This document shows positions 7,363 through 13,599 of a stretch of 13,599 nucleotides of DNA, piece by piece. A model generated the notes under the pieces. The model was not told the origin of the DNA. It ran no database searches and saw only the letters and a program-made list of their open reading frames with translations. The first letter of the stretch is position 1. Every line of letters starts with the position of its first letter. The position numbers and the translations under genes were made by a program. The stretch is from Desulfocurvus sp. (GTDB lineage: Bacteria > Desulfobacterota > Desulfovibrionia > Desulfovibrionales > Desulfovibrionaceae): the NCBI RefSeq assembly GCF_023230885.1, contig NZ_JALNWM010000081.1, forward strand, positions 1 through 13,599, in the 5' to 3' direction.

Positions 7363-7408
7363 CGAAGCGGGCACCCTGCGCACGGAGCGCGGGGTGCCCG
7401 CTTCGTTT
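7363..7408 (+). terminator. Rho-independent terminator after the EAL-HDOD gene
   Basis: CGAAGCGGGCACCC (7363-7376) pairs perfectly with 7392-7405. The helix continues inward through a T-G wobble and GCGC/GCGC to a 5-base loop (acgga), about 19 pairs in all. TTT (7406-7408) follows, so the tail is short but the stem is very stable. Confidence 0.85.
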
Positions 7409-7556
7409 ATGGTGGCACGTTCCACGCGGGCTGCCCGGATGCGCGGCGCCACCCCGGACGCCCCGGCCCCCTGGGCCCTTTTTGCAGCAACGCCCCGGCC
7501 CCCAAAGCCACCTGCGCCCCGCGTTCCGGGCGCCCACCTGCACAGGAAAGACGACA

Positions 7557-7592
7557 ATGGCGGGCACCATTTCCGCGAATGACTACCTATAA
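7557..7592 (+). other. 11-codon open frame with a good ribosome site (leader peptide or gene remnant)
   Basis: ATG 7557 is preceded at 6 bases by AGGAAAG (7544-7550) and encodes MAGTISANDYL before TAA at 7590-7592. The codons are GC-rich like local genes up to the point where composition changes sharply to AT-rich. It could be the surviving 5' end of a gene whose remainder was lost or displaced, or a leader peptide. I do not recognise it, and chance is possible. The rest of 7409-7556 shows nothing convincing. Confidence 0.3.
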
Positions 7593-7700
7593 AATAGCAT
7601 TAAAGCACAAATCATGTCACATTATGCTTGACCTTTTCATTTTCATTCAACTATTCACCGTTTTGATTCTGAAAAAATATACCTTTACCTCGTATCAAAA
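7571..7700 (+). promoter_or_regulatory. AT-rich block upstream of the TonB receptor, probable promoter region
   Basis: About 130 bases are strikingly AT-rich in an otherwise very GC-rich window, ending abruptly on the right near 7700 at the palindrome CACCC-t-GGGTG (7701-7711). A candidate promoter is TTGACC (7628-7633) with TATTCA (7652-7657, 18-base spacing), which uses the same -10 as the marR promoter. T-rich stretches with TTTTCATTTTCATTC look like partial iron-repressor half-sites, but I cannot build a good symmetric Fur box from them. This is the likely control region of the receptor gene; iron control is only a possibility. Confidence 0.5.
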
Positions 7701-7727
7701 CACCCTGGGTGCATAGTCTGCACGCCC

Positions 7728-7793
7728 TCCGGCGCCCCGGGGCGGCCTGCGGCGGGCACCCCCCGCGCCGCCGGAGCCCGCCGGGGGGCGGGC
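7728..7793 (+). promoter_or_regulatory. Structured GC-rich leader before the TonB receptor
   Basis: TCCGGCG (7728-7734) can pair with CGCCGGA (7769-7775), enclosing smaller G/C pairings. A hairpin GCCCGCC-gggg-GGCGGGC (7776-7793) stacks directly after it and ends 13 bases before the ribosome site. There is no T-run, and I see none of the conserved cobalamin-riboswitch boxes. It may affect translation or transcript stability, but no known RNA class is recognised. Confidence 0.35.
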
Positions 7794-7818
7794 AACCCGG
7801 CACGCTGGAGGCATGGTC

Positions 7819-10049
7819 ATGCGCGTCCCCTTCCCCTGTTCCCCCCGCCTGCTCCTTGGCGCCTGCGCGGCGCTGCTGCTCCTGGCCGCGGCCCCGGCGC
7901 GCGGCGCGGAAAACACGATCCGCCTGGACGAGATGGTCGTCAACGCCACACGCATCATCGCCCCGACCATGCAAAGCGGCGACACGGTGTTCACCGGCAC
8001 CCAGATCACCGCCGACGGTATCGAAATGCAGGGGGGCCGGGCCCAGACCAGCATCTACAACACCTTGCAGGTCCTGCCGGGGTCAGCGTGGAGAGCGCCG
8101 ACAGCTTCGGCCTGAGCCCGGAGCAGAACGTCATCCGCATGCGCGGGGTGCGCGGCTTTCTGGGCGCCATGTCCGTGGAGGGCGTGTCCAACTGGGGCGG
8201 CAACCCCATGGGCCCGCGCGAGTACCTCTACGACACCAACAACTTCGAGAGCGTGACCATATACAAGGGCGCCATCCCCGCCGACATCGGCACCGGCGTG
8301 GGCGCGCGCGGCGGGGCCATCGAGCTGCGCCCCAAATGGCCCAAGGACGAACCCGGCCTGGAGTTCGAGCAGGGCGTGGGCTCCAACTCCTACTCGCGCA
8401 GCTTCCTGCGCCTGGATTCCGGGCGGCTCACCGACGCCGGCACCGCCCTGTCCGGCTCGTTCTCCTACACCGAGGCCGACAAGTGGAAAGGCCCGGGCCA
8501 GGTCGGTCCGCGCACCAACGTGAACCTCATGCTGCGCCAGCCCACCCTGGGCGACGACGACATCAAGGTCTTCTTCAACTCCAACCACATCGAAAGCGAC
8601 CTGTACCGCGCCCTGACCCACAACGAGGCGGACTCGCTCTCCGACTACCACGGCAAGGACTTCAACGAGAGCCTGACCGGCAACAACGCGCAGGACATAT
8701 ACTACTACAAGTACAACCGGGGCATCTACAACAACAACGATGTCATGGCCATCGTTTCGGCAAGTGTTGACGAGACCTGGGGTTTCAAGTTCAAGCCCTT
8801 CTACTCCAAGGAGGACTCGACCATATATCAGGGCAACTCGTCCAACAAGCGCATGCAGCAGCGCAGCCGCTACATAGAACGCTTCGGCATGACCTCCGAG
8901 ATGAAAAAACGCTTTGGCGACGTGACCACCGTACTCGGCTACCAGTACGAGACCACGGACATGCGCATCATCACCAAGAACTACAACCCGGCCGACGAGA
9001 GATTCCTGGGCTACGGCATCTACACCAGGAGCCTGGACCGCGGGCACCTGCACAGCCCCTTCGCGAAGATCGGCGGCGACCACGGCCGCCTCAAGTGGCA
9101 GGCGGGCCTCAAGTATTTCCACTACATCGACCCCGCCACCCACGGCTACACCTCCGCCCCCGGCGCGCCCAACACCCTGGTCCGCCAGCAGGACCTGGAC
9201 CGCGAGACCAAGGTCTACGACGCCCTGCTGCCGACCCTGGCCCTGTCCTACGCCGTGACCGACGAGGTGGAACCCTTCCTCAGCTACGGCCGCAGCCAGA
9301 TCCGCCCGTATTCCTATGTGCCGCTCATCAACCTCTACAGCAGCAAGCGGCCCCAGTTCCTGGCGGCGGGCGTGACCCTGGACGACCTGTTCAACACCCG
9401 CGACATGGAAACCACCGACACCGTGGAGATGGGCGTGCGCCTGAGCCTGGGCCCGGCCGAGATCACCCCCTCGGTCTTCTACTCCAAGAGCGACAACCTG
9501 CTGGTCACCGTCCACGATCCGCGCATCGGCCTCACGGGCGTGGACTACCAGCAGAACGTGGGCGAGGCCACGGGCTACGGCGCCGAGATCGAGGCCAACG
9601 TGCACCTGGGCGAGGGCTTCACCTGGTTCCTGAGCCCCTCCTACACCATGCTGACCTATGACGACGACCTGACCTTTGCGGGCAACACCCTGGACTGCAA
9701 GGGCAACCAGGTCGTGGACACCCCGCGCTGGATGGCCAAGACCGGCTTCATCTTCCGCCACGGCGCCTTCGAGGTTTCGCCCATGCTGCGCCTGCTGGGC
9801 GACCGCTACGGCGACCTGGAGCACAAGGAGAAGATCGGGGGCCACGCCGTGGTGGACCTCAGCGCCTCCTACCGTTTCGAGGACGTTTCCTGGGCCAAGA
9901 GCGTGCGCCTGAGCCTGGACTTCTACAACCTGCTGGACGCCAAATACATCTCGGGCATCACCGCGGGCGACGACACCCGCTCCGGGGCCACGAGCTATGT
10001 GGTCGGCGCGCCGTTCACGGCCCTGCTGCGCCTGGGGGTTGAACTGTAG
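7819..10049 (+). pseudogene. TonB-dependent outer-membrane receptor, frameshifted in the plug
   Basis: An outer-membrane gated channel for a scarce ligand (siderophore, haem, cobalamin or similar), energised by TonB. ATG 7819 is chosen because GGAGG (7807-7811) lies 7 bases upstream; ATG 7813 is too close. A signal peptide (Arg, hydrophobic LLLLAAAPARGA) is followed by a TonB-box-like LDEMVVNATR. The plug then breaks: the first frame reads NTLQVLPG to base 8082, and the natural continuation VSVESADSFGLSPEQ lies in the next frame. Adding one G to the run at 8079-8082 restores a protein of about 743 residues, normal for the family. After the break the plug (RMRGVRG, then YKGAIPADIGTGVGARGG) and the whole 22-strand-type barrel are open to 10049. 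It ends in LRLGVEL rather than the usual aromatic residue. It may be a real inactivation or a sequencing error. The substrate cannot be told. Confidence 0.87.
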
Positions 10050-10083
10050 CTGCGCGCGCGGGCCCCGCCCGCCTGCCGGAACC

Positions 10084-10117
10084 AAAGCCCCCGCGGCCCT
10101 GGCCGCGGGGGCTTTTT
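10084..10117 (+). terminator. Rho-independent terminator after the TonB receptor
   Basis: AAAGCCCCCGCGGCC (10084-10098) and its complement (10101-10115) form a long G/C stem with a minimal loop; the innermost pairs must open. It is followed by a T-run (10113-10117). It lies 34 bases after the receptor stop. Confidence 0.92.
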
Positions 10118-10212
10118 CCTGCCCGGCCCTTCCGGGTGGAGCGTTTCTTGCTGCGCGCCCCGAAGGGGAAATTTCTTCCCCGGCCCAGCCACCCTCAGCA
10201 CCAGGAGGAGCA

Positions 10213-10767
10213 ATGCGCATCGACGACAGCATCCAGGCCCCCTGGGCGGCGGCCGTCGCCCCTCGCGAACCGGACCCCCGGGACAACCCCGCGCCCCAGG
10301 ACGAGGCAGCGGCCGCAAGCATCTGGACCGGGGACCAAGCCTTTTCCGCCCCGCGCGCCGCCGCGCGGCTGGCGGGCGACGCCACGGCCGCCGTGCTGGC
10401 CGCCGGGGCGGACCCGGCCCCGGTGGGCGGCCGGGACTGGCTCGACCAGCGCGGCGCCGCGCTCTTCGAGGAGGGCCGCCCCGTGCTCGGCACCCGGGGC
10501 GGGCTGCCCATCGTGGGCGAAACCGGGCAGGAACGCGCCCAGGGCCTGGCCTACCTCCGGGAGCAGCTGGCCAGGCGCGGCCAGGACACGGAAAACATGG
10601 AGCTGGTCACCGTGTGCAGCCCCGTGTTCGACGGGGCCACAGGGCCGCAGGTGGGCTGGTTCCAGGGCACGGCGGCCCGGCTGGACGCCACCGGGCTGAA
10701 GGCCGTGGGCACGGCGGACCTGCCGGAGAACATCGCCGCCGTGCTGCGCGCCCTGTCCCGGCGCTGA
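10213..10767 (+). CDS. Hypothetical protein, 184 residues
   Basis: I do not recognise this protein. ATG 10213 has a very strong ribosome site, AGGAGGAG (10203-10210), directly upstream, which makes the gene credible and fixes the start. Residues 1 to about 45 are Ala/Pro/Asp-rich and probably disordered. The remainder looks folded, with a helix-forming stretch ERAQGLAYLREQLARRGQ, a beta-like LVTVCSPVF and a C-terminal helix NIAAVLRALSRR. There is no signal peptide, membrane segment or known motif that I can name. It stands alone between the receptor's terminator and the convergent metK. A short hairpin (10165-10170/10176-10181) lies in its upstream region, and no clear promoter is visible. 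Confidence 0.7.
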   Translation: MRIDDSIQAPWAAAVAPREPDPRDNPAPQDEAAAASIWTGDQAFSAPRAAARLAGDATAAVLAAGADPAPVGGRDWLDQRGAALFEEGRPVLGTRGGLPIVGETGQERAQGLAYLREQLARRGQDTENMELVTVCSPVFDGATGPQVGWFQGTAARLDATGLKAVGTADLPENIAAVLRALSRR

Positions 10768-10786
10768 GCCCGGCGTCCGGGCACGG

Positions 10787-10824
10787 AAAAAAAGGGGGGA
10801 CCGCCCGCGGGCGGTCCCCCCTTT
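10787..10824. terminator. Bidirectional terminator between the hypothetical gene and metK
   Basis: A perfect 16-bp inverted repeat, AAAGGGGGGACCGCCC (10791-10806) with its complement (10809-10824), has only two central bases. On the minus strand it is followed by seven T (the A-run at 10787-10793), making it a strong terminator for metK. On the plus strand the tail is TTT and the hairpin lies 23 bases past the hypothetical gene's stop. Confidence 0.93.
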
Positions 10825-10844
10825 CCTTGACGCGCTGCCCGGCG

Positions 10845-12017
10845 CTAGCCGCGGCAGTTGGCCTTGAGGGTCTCGGCCATGTCCGTGGCTTCCCAGGTGA
10901 ACTCGGGACGCTCGCGGCCGAAGTGGCCGTAGCACGCCGTGCCCTTGTAGATGGGGCGGCGCAGGTCGAGCCGCTTCTCGATGTGGTAGGGGCGCAGGTC
11001 GAAGGTCCCCTGCACGGCGTCGGTCAGGGCCTCGTCGCTGATCTCGCTGGTGCCCAGGCTGGACACGAGCACGGACACGGGCTCGGCTACGCCGATGACG
11101 TAGGCGATCTGGACCTGGCACTTGGGCGCCAGCCCCGAGGCGACCACGTTCTTGGCGATGTAGCGGCCCATGTAGGCGCCGGAACGGTCGACCTTGGAGG
11201 GGTCCTTGCCGGAGAAGGCGCCGCCGCCGTGGGCGCCCATGCCGCCGTAGGTGTCCTGGATGATCTTGCGCCCGGTCAGGCCGCAGTCGCCCATGGGGCC
11301 GCCGATGACGAAACGACCGGTGGTGTTGATGAAGATGCGGGTCTTCTTGCGGTCCACGAACTCGCCGGGCAGGGTCTTGAAGATGACCTCCTCGCGGATG
11401 GCGTCCACCAGGTCCTGGTAGGCGATGTTCTCGTCGTGCTGGGCGGCGATGACCACGGTGTCGATGAACTTGGGCTGGCCGTCCTCGTAGGTGAAGCTGA
11501 CCTCGGTCTTGCCGTCGGGGCGCAGGAAGTCGAGGATGCCCTCCTTGCGCACATAGGTCAGGCGGCGCGACAGCTTGTGGGCCCAGAATATGGGCGCGGG
11601 CATGAGCGTCGGGGTCTCGTCGCAGGCGAAGCCGAACATCATGCCCTGGTCGCCGGCGCCCTGCTCCTCGGGGGCCTTGCGGTCCACGCCCTGGGCGATG
11701 TCCGGCGACTGCTTGTCGATGGTGGACATGACGGCGCAGGTGTCGGCGTCAAAGCCCATGGACGAGCTGGTGTAGCCGATCTCGCGGATGGTCTCGCGCA
11801 CGATGGCCGGCAGGTCGGCGTAGCCCTTGGTGGTGATCTCGCCGGCGATCATGGCCAGCCCGGTGGTGACCAGGGTTTCGCAGGCCACGCGGGACTCGGG
11901 GTCCTGGGCCAGCAGCGCGTCGAGCACGGCGTCGGAGATCTGGTCGGCGACCTTGTCGGGATGTCCTTCGGTCACGGACTCGGACGTGAAATGGAAACGG
12001 CCTTTGTTGCTGATCAT
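10845..12017 (-). CDS. metK: S-adenosylmethionine synthetase (methionine adenosyltransferase)
   Basis: Makes S-adenosylmethionine from methionine and ATP, releasing phosphate and diphosphate; a cytoplasmic homotetramer in the family. The protein has 390 residues, full length. It begins with the typical FTSESVTEGHPDKVADQISD, whose His19 and Asp21 are active-site residues. It carries both signatures: GAGDQG (residues 120-125) and the glycine-rich GGGAFSGKD (264-272) followed by PSKVDRSGAY. The start ATG (complement of 12015-12017) has AGGAGG (complement of 12027-12032) 9 bases upstream. It is the second gene of a panC-metK unit, 91 bases after panC, with no terminator visible between them. Because the S-box riboswitch lies in front of panC, metK expression should fall when its product SAM is plentiful. 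It ends at the bidirectional terminator. Confidence 0.97.
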   Translation of the reverse strand: MISNKGRFHFTSESVTEGHPDKVADQISDAVLDALLAQDPESRVACETLVTTGLAMIAGEITTKGYADLPAIVRETIREIGYTSSSMGFDADTCAVMSTIDKQSPDIAQGVDRKAPEEQGAGDQGMMFGFACDETPTLMPAPIFWAHKLSRRLTYVRKEGILDFLRPDGKTEVSFTYEDGQPKFIDTVVIAAQHDENIAYQDLVDAIREEVIFKTLPGEFVDRKKTRIFINTTGRFVIGGPMGDCGLTGRKIIQDTYGGMGAHGGGAFSGKDPSKVDRSGAYMGRYIAKNVVASGLAPKCQVQIAYVIGVAEPVSVLVSSLGTSEISDEALTDAVQGTFDLRPYHIEKRLDLRRPIYKGTACYGHFGRERPEFTWEATDMAETLKANCRG

Positions 12018-12108
12018 GGGGTTTTTCCTCCTGATGCGTTTCCCCTCCGGCGCTGCCGTTGGGGGGATGGTCCGTTCGCGGCGCGGGCACGGCCCGGGCC
12101 GGATGGGG

Positions 12109-12957
12109 TCAGGGCCGCAGCAGCTCGTTGTCGATGAGCCGGGCGCGGCCCAGGCGCACGGCCACGGCGGCCAGGGCCGGGCCCTCCAGGGCCGCCACGG
12201 GCTGCACGTTTTCCGGGTCCACTATCTCGATGTAGTCCACCTCGCCCGCGGGGACGTGCTCGGCGTAGTAGGCGGCGATGGCGGCCTTGAGGGTCGGGGC
12301 GTCGCGCTGCCCGTCGCGGGCCAGGGCGGCGGCGTGCAGCAGCCCGGCGTGCAGCCCCGGGGCCTGGGCCCGCTCGGCGGGGCCGAGGTAGACGTTGCGC
12401 GAGCTGAGCGCCAGGCCGTCGGCCTCGCGCACGATGGGCCGCCCCTCGATGCGGCAGGGCAGGTGCAGGTCGCGGGCCATGCGCCTGAGCAGGGCCAGCT
12501 GCTGCCAGTCCTTCTGGCCGAAGACCGCCACATGGGGCAGGGCCAGGTGCAGCAGGATGCTGACCACCGTGGCCACGCCCCGGAAGTGCACCGGGCGGCT
12601 CGCGCCGCACAGGTGGCGGGCCAGGGGCGGGACCTCCACCCAGGTGCAGTGGTCCGGGGCGTAAATGTCCCCGGGCGCGGGCATGAACAGCGCCGTGGCG
12701 CCGCAGGACTCGGCCAGGGCCGCGTCGCGCCCGGGGTCGCGCGGGTAGGCCTCCAGGTCCTCCCCGGGGCCGAACTGGGTGGGATTCACGAAAACGCTGA
12801 CGTACACCGCGTCGGCGTTGGCGGCGGCCCAGCGGATGAGGCTGGCGTGGCCCTCGTGCAGAAAGCCCATGGTCGGCACCAGGGCCGTGGTCTTCCCCCG
12901 GGCCCGGTCGGCCAGTGCCTGTTCCTGGAACTCTTTGGGATCGTTGAATCTATGCAT
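12109..12957 (-). CDS. panC: Pantothenate synthetase (pantoate-beta-alanine ligase)
   Basis: Condenses pantoate and beta-alanine using ATP through a pantoyl-adenylate, the last step of pantothenate (coenzyme A precursor) synthesis. It has 282 residues, the normal size. The nucleotide-binding PTMGFLHEGH carries the HxGH motif at residues 34-37. The substrate- and ATP-binding segments NPTQFGPGEDL, VFGQKDWQQL and GLALSSRNVYL (SSRN at 185-188) are all present, followed by the C-terminal domain ending in DNELLRP. The start ATG (complement of 12955-12957) has AGGAG 4 bases upstream. The frame remains open to 13209, but that extension would translate the riboswitch and is not real. The gene is directly downstream of the S-box terminator and is followed in the same direction by metK. 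Neither panB nor panD is in the window. Confidence 0.96.
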   Translation of the reverse strand: MHRFNDPKEFQEQALADRARGKTTALVPTMGFLHEGHASLIRWAAANADAVYVSVFVNPTQFGPGEDLEAYPRDPGRDAALAESCGATALFMPAPGDIYAPDHCTWVEVPPLARHLCGASRPVHFRGVATVVSILLHLALPHVAVFGQKDWQQLALLRRMARDLHLPCRIEGRPIVREADGLALSSRNVYLGPAERAQAPGLHAGLLHAAALARDGQRDAPTLKAAIAAYYAEHVPAGEVDYIEIVDPENVQPVAALEGPALAAVAVRLGRARLIDNELLRP

Positions 12958-12989
12958 GAAACTCCTGCATCCTCCCGGGCCAGGGCCCG

Positions 12990-13020
12990 AAAAAAAAGCC
13001 CCTCCGCAAGGGGAGGGGCT
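12990..13020 (-). terminator. Riboswitch terminator (expression platform) before panC
   Basis: On the minus strand AGCCCCTCC (13020-13012) pairs with GGAGGGGCT (13005-12997) around the loop CCTTGC, followed by a run of eight T (12997-12990). It ends only 32 bases before the panC start codon and lies directly after the SAM aptamer, so it is the regulated terminator and not the end of the upstream gene. Its loop and upper stem (13012-13004) are complementary to aptamer P4 (13055-13047). Confidence 0.93.
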
Positions 13021-13039
13021 GATGCGTTGCGCGTCACTC

Positions 13040-13140
13040 TCATGGTCCCTTGCGGGTCTGGCGTTAGCACCTTGCTCTCCGCTGACGGAGCAGGTTGCCG
13101 GGCGGTCGACGGGCCAGATCCCTCGCGCCTCTCTGCATGA
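13040..13140 (-). ncRNA. SAM-I (S-box) riboswitch aptamer controlling panC-metK
   Basis: Read on the minus strand, the order and conserved blocks are those of the S-box. P1 5' arm is TCATG (13140-13136), followed by AGAGAGG and the kink-turn segment GAGGGA. Then come CTGGCCC, CCCGGCAACC (13102-13093), a P3 hairpin built on CTCCG/CGGAG, the core GGTGCTAA (13071-13064), P4 CCC-GCAA-GGG (13056-13047) and the P1 3' arm CATGA (13044-13040). Established S-box behaviour is that bound SAM stabilises P1 and lets the downstream terminator form. The terminator is present 20 bases later. P1 is short (5 clear pairs), but all the core nucleotides I can check are in place. The regulated genes are panC and, with no terminator in between, metK. 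Confidence 0.93.
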
Positions 13141-13180
13141 TATGTCATGTCCGGTCGCCCGGGGGCTCCCGTAAGCAAAA

Positions 13181-13209
13181 CGTATATCCCAACATCCGCC
13201 CGGACGCAA
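13181..13209 (-). promoter_or_regulatory. Promoter for the riboswitch-panC-metK transcript
   Basis: On the minus strand TTGCGT (13209-13204) and TATACG (13186-13181) are separated by exactly 17 bases, in a locally AT-richer stretch. Initiation near 13174 would leave about 35 bases before the aptamer. The matches to consensus are moderate (3 and 4 of 6), but the position and spacing fit. Confidence 0.5.
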
Positions 13210-13241
13210 GAACTTTGTGAAAAACGCCGGGAGCGCCCCCC

Positions 13242-13266
13242 GCCGGGCCTGCGGAACGGCCCCGGC
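13242..13266 (-). terminator. Possible terminator hairpin after the right-edge gene
   Basis: GCCGGGgCC (13266-13258, minus strand) can pair with GGCCCGGC (13249-13242) with one bulged G, directly after the stop codon at 13267-13269. A five-T run on the minus strand lies only at 13224-13220, 17 bases past the stem, so this is not a classical intrinsic terminator. Confidence 0.3.
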
Positions 13267-13599
13267 TCAGACCGAGCCGCCCAGCAGCCCCGGGCCCAGC
13301 TCGGGGACGCCGCCGCCCGCCCGGGCCTCGGCGCGGGGCGAGGCGGCGGTCTGCGCTTCCTCCCGCGCCGGTTCGCGCACCACGGGCGCGGCCTCCACAA
13401 CGTCCAGCAGGGCCGAGCGCTCCAGGTTGGCCAGCTCGCGGCCCACCGGGGGGCCCGGATCGGCCAGCTTGGCCGGGTTGACCAGCCGCGTCTCCAGCCC
13501 CGGGGCGCGGATGGCCCCGGCCTCGGCCTCAAGGGCCGGGGCCAGGCCGTCCTGCTCCCCGCCCAGCAGGGCGTCCACGGCCCCGGGGTCGCGGTCCAG
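13267..13599 (-). CDS. Unrecognised protein, C-terminal 110 residues (5' end outside window)
   Basis: The minus-strand frame is open from the right edge to TGA at 13269-13267. The visible part begins LDRDPGAVDALLGGEQD and continues through a GLETRLVNPAKLADPGPPVG stretch and a likely helix RELANLERSALLDVVEAA. It ends in an Ala/Pro/Glu/Gly-rich, probably disordered tail (PELGPGLLGGSV). The GTG at 13578 is in frame but nothing shows it is the start. I recognise no family. Codon use is GC-rich like the neighbours. The frame could be spurious, since high GC lengthens random frames, but the less biased central segment and the hairpin after its stop support a real gene end. Confidence 0.5.
   Translation of the reverse strand: MDRDPGAVDALLGGEQDGLAPALEAEAGAIRAPGLETRLVNPAKLADPGPPVGRELANLERSALLDVVEAAPVVREPAREEAQTAASPRAEARAGGGVPELGPGLLGGSV

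Noticed and set aside
7394..7582. 62-codon plus-strand open frame
   Set aside because: It begins inside the terminator hairpin of the EAL-HDOD gene, has no ribosome site, and is Pro/Ala/Arg-rich low complexity.
7620..7665. Fur box upstream of the receptor
   Set aside because: Half-site-like words (ATTTTCA) exist, but no symmetric partner at the right spacing gives a credible palindrome. It is kept only as a possibility in the region entry.
7700..7806. Cobalamin or other known riboswitch before the TonB receptor
   Set aside because: The leader is structured, but I find none of the conserved cobalamin-riboswitch blocks; only generic G/C hairpins are visible.
8079..8082. Phase-variable G tract in the receptor
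   Set aside because: Only four G in a row; phase-variable homopolymers are normally much longer, so simple mutation or sequencing error is more likely.
8055..10511. 818-codon open frame on the minus strand
   Set aside because: It is antisense to the TonB receptor and the hypothetical gene; the Val/Ala/Gly/His-rich translation looks like a shadow, has no recognisable motif, and would run through the receptor's terminator.
12018..12108. Separate SAM riboswitch or terminator between panC and metK
   Set aside because: The 91 bases contain a small G/C pairing potential but no S-box core sequences and no stem followed by a T-run.
10614..12137. 507-codon open frame on the plus strand opposite metK
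   Set aside because: It covers metK in antisense and crosses the bidirectional terminator; its composition is shadow-like (Gly/Ala/Val/His). metK on the other strand is unambiguous.
12958..13209. N-terminal extension of panC to 13209
   Set aside because: The frame is open, but the extension would translate the terminator and SAM aptamer; the family start and ribosome site are at 12957.
1..13599. CRISPR array, tRNA/rRNA genes, transposase or integrase
   Set aside because: No regularly spaced repeats, no cloverleaf with CCA end, and no recognisable mobile-element proteins or long terminal inverted repeats were seen on either strand.

Overview
This GC-rich window is typical bacterial chromosome. 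The gene set and style suggest a high-GC member of the Desulfovibrionales (Desulfobacterota, formerly Deltaproteobacteria): a class V aminotransferase of the soluble-hydrogenase-subunit/serine-pyruvate type, a DUF1844 protein, an EAL-HDOD protein, a TonB-dependent receptor and an S-box-controlled metK. The taxonomic call is inference from gene content and composition, not from a search. No tRNA, rRNA, CRISPR array, integrase or insertion sequence was found.

Plus strand, left to right. The window opens inside polA (C-terminal polymerase half). A 366-base gap follows with a run of three near-identical G/C hairpins, a larger 14-bp hairpin, and a promoter plus palindromic operator candidate for a MarR-type repressor. 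The repressor overlaps by 4 bases the start of a DHA2-type drug-efflux transporter. That transporter is broken: it has lost roughly the TM2-TM6 region and the frame. Next comes a compact operon of a class V aminotransferase, a DUF1844 protein and argC (arginine biosynthesis), closed by a strong terminator. A separately promoted EAL-HDOD protein with its own terminator follows. A 494-base gap contains an abrupt AT-rich block and a structured GC-rich leader, and leads into a TonB-dependent outer-membrane receptor carrying a single-base frameshift in its plug domain. A short unrecognised gene ends at a bidirectional terminator shared with metK.

Minus strand, right side. panC (pantothenate synthetase) and metK (S-adenosylmethionine synthetase) lie in the same direction, 91 bases apart. 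In front of panC is a clear SAM-I (S-box) riboswitch aptamer followed by an intrinsic terminator, so the unit should be shut down when SAM is abundant. metK makes the ligand, so this is product feedback; panC is placed under the same control. The P4 arm of the aptamer is perfectly complementary over 9 bases to the terminator's loop and upper stem, which suggests the antiterminator. The window ends in the 3' part of an unrecognised minus-strand gene.

The points most worth a second look are the S-box control of panC-metK, the two disrupted membrane-transport genes (which could be real pseudogenes or sequencing/assembly errors), and the AT-rich block upstream of the receptor.
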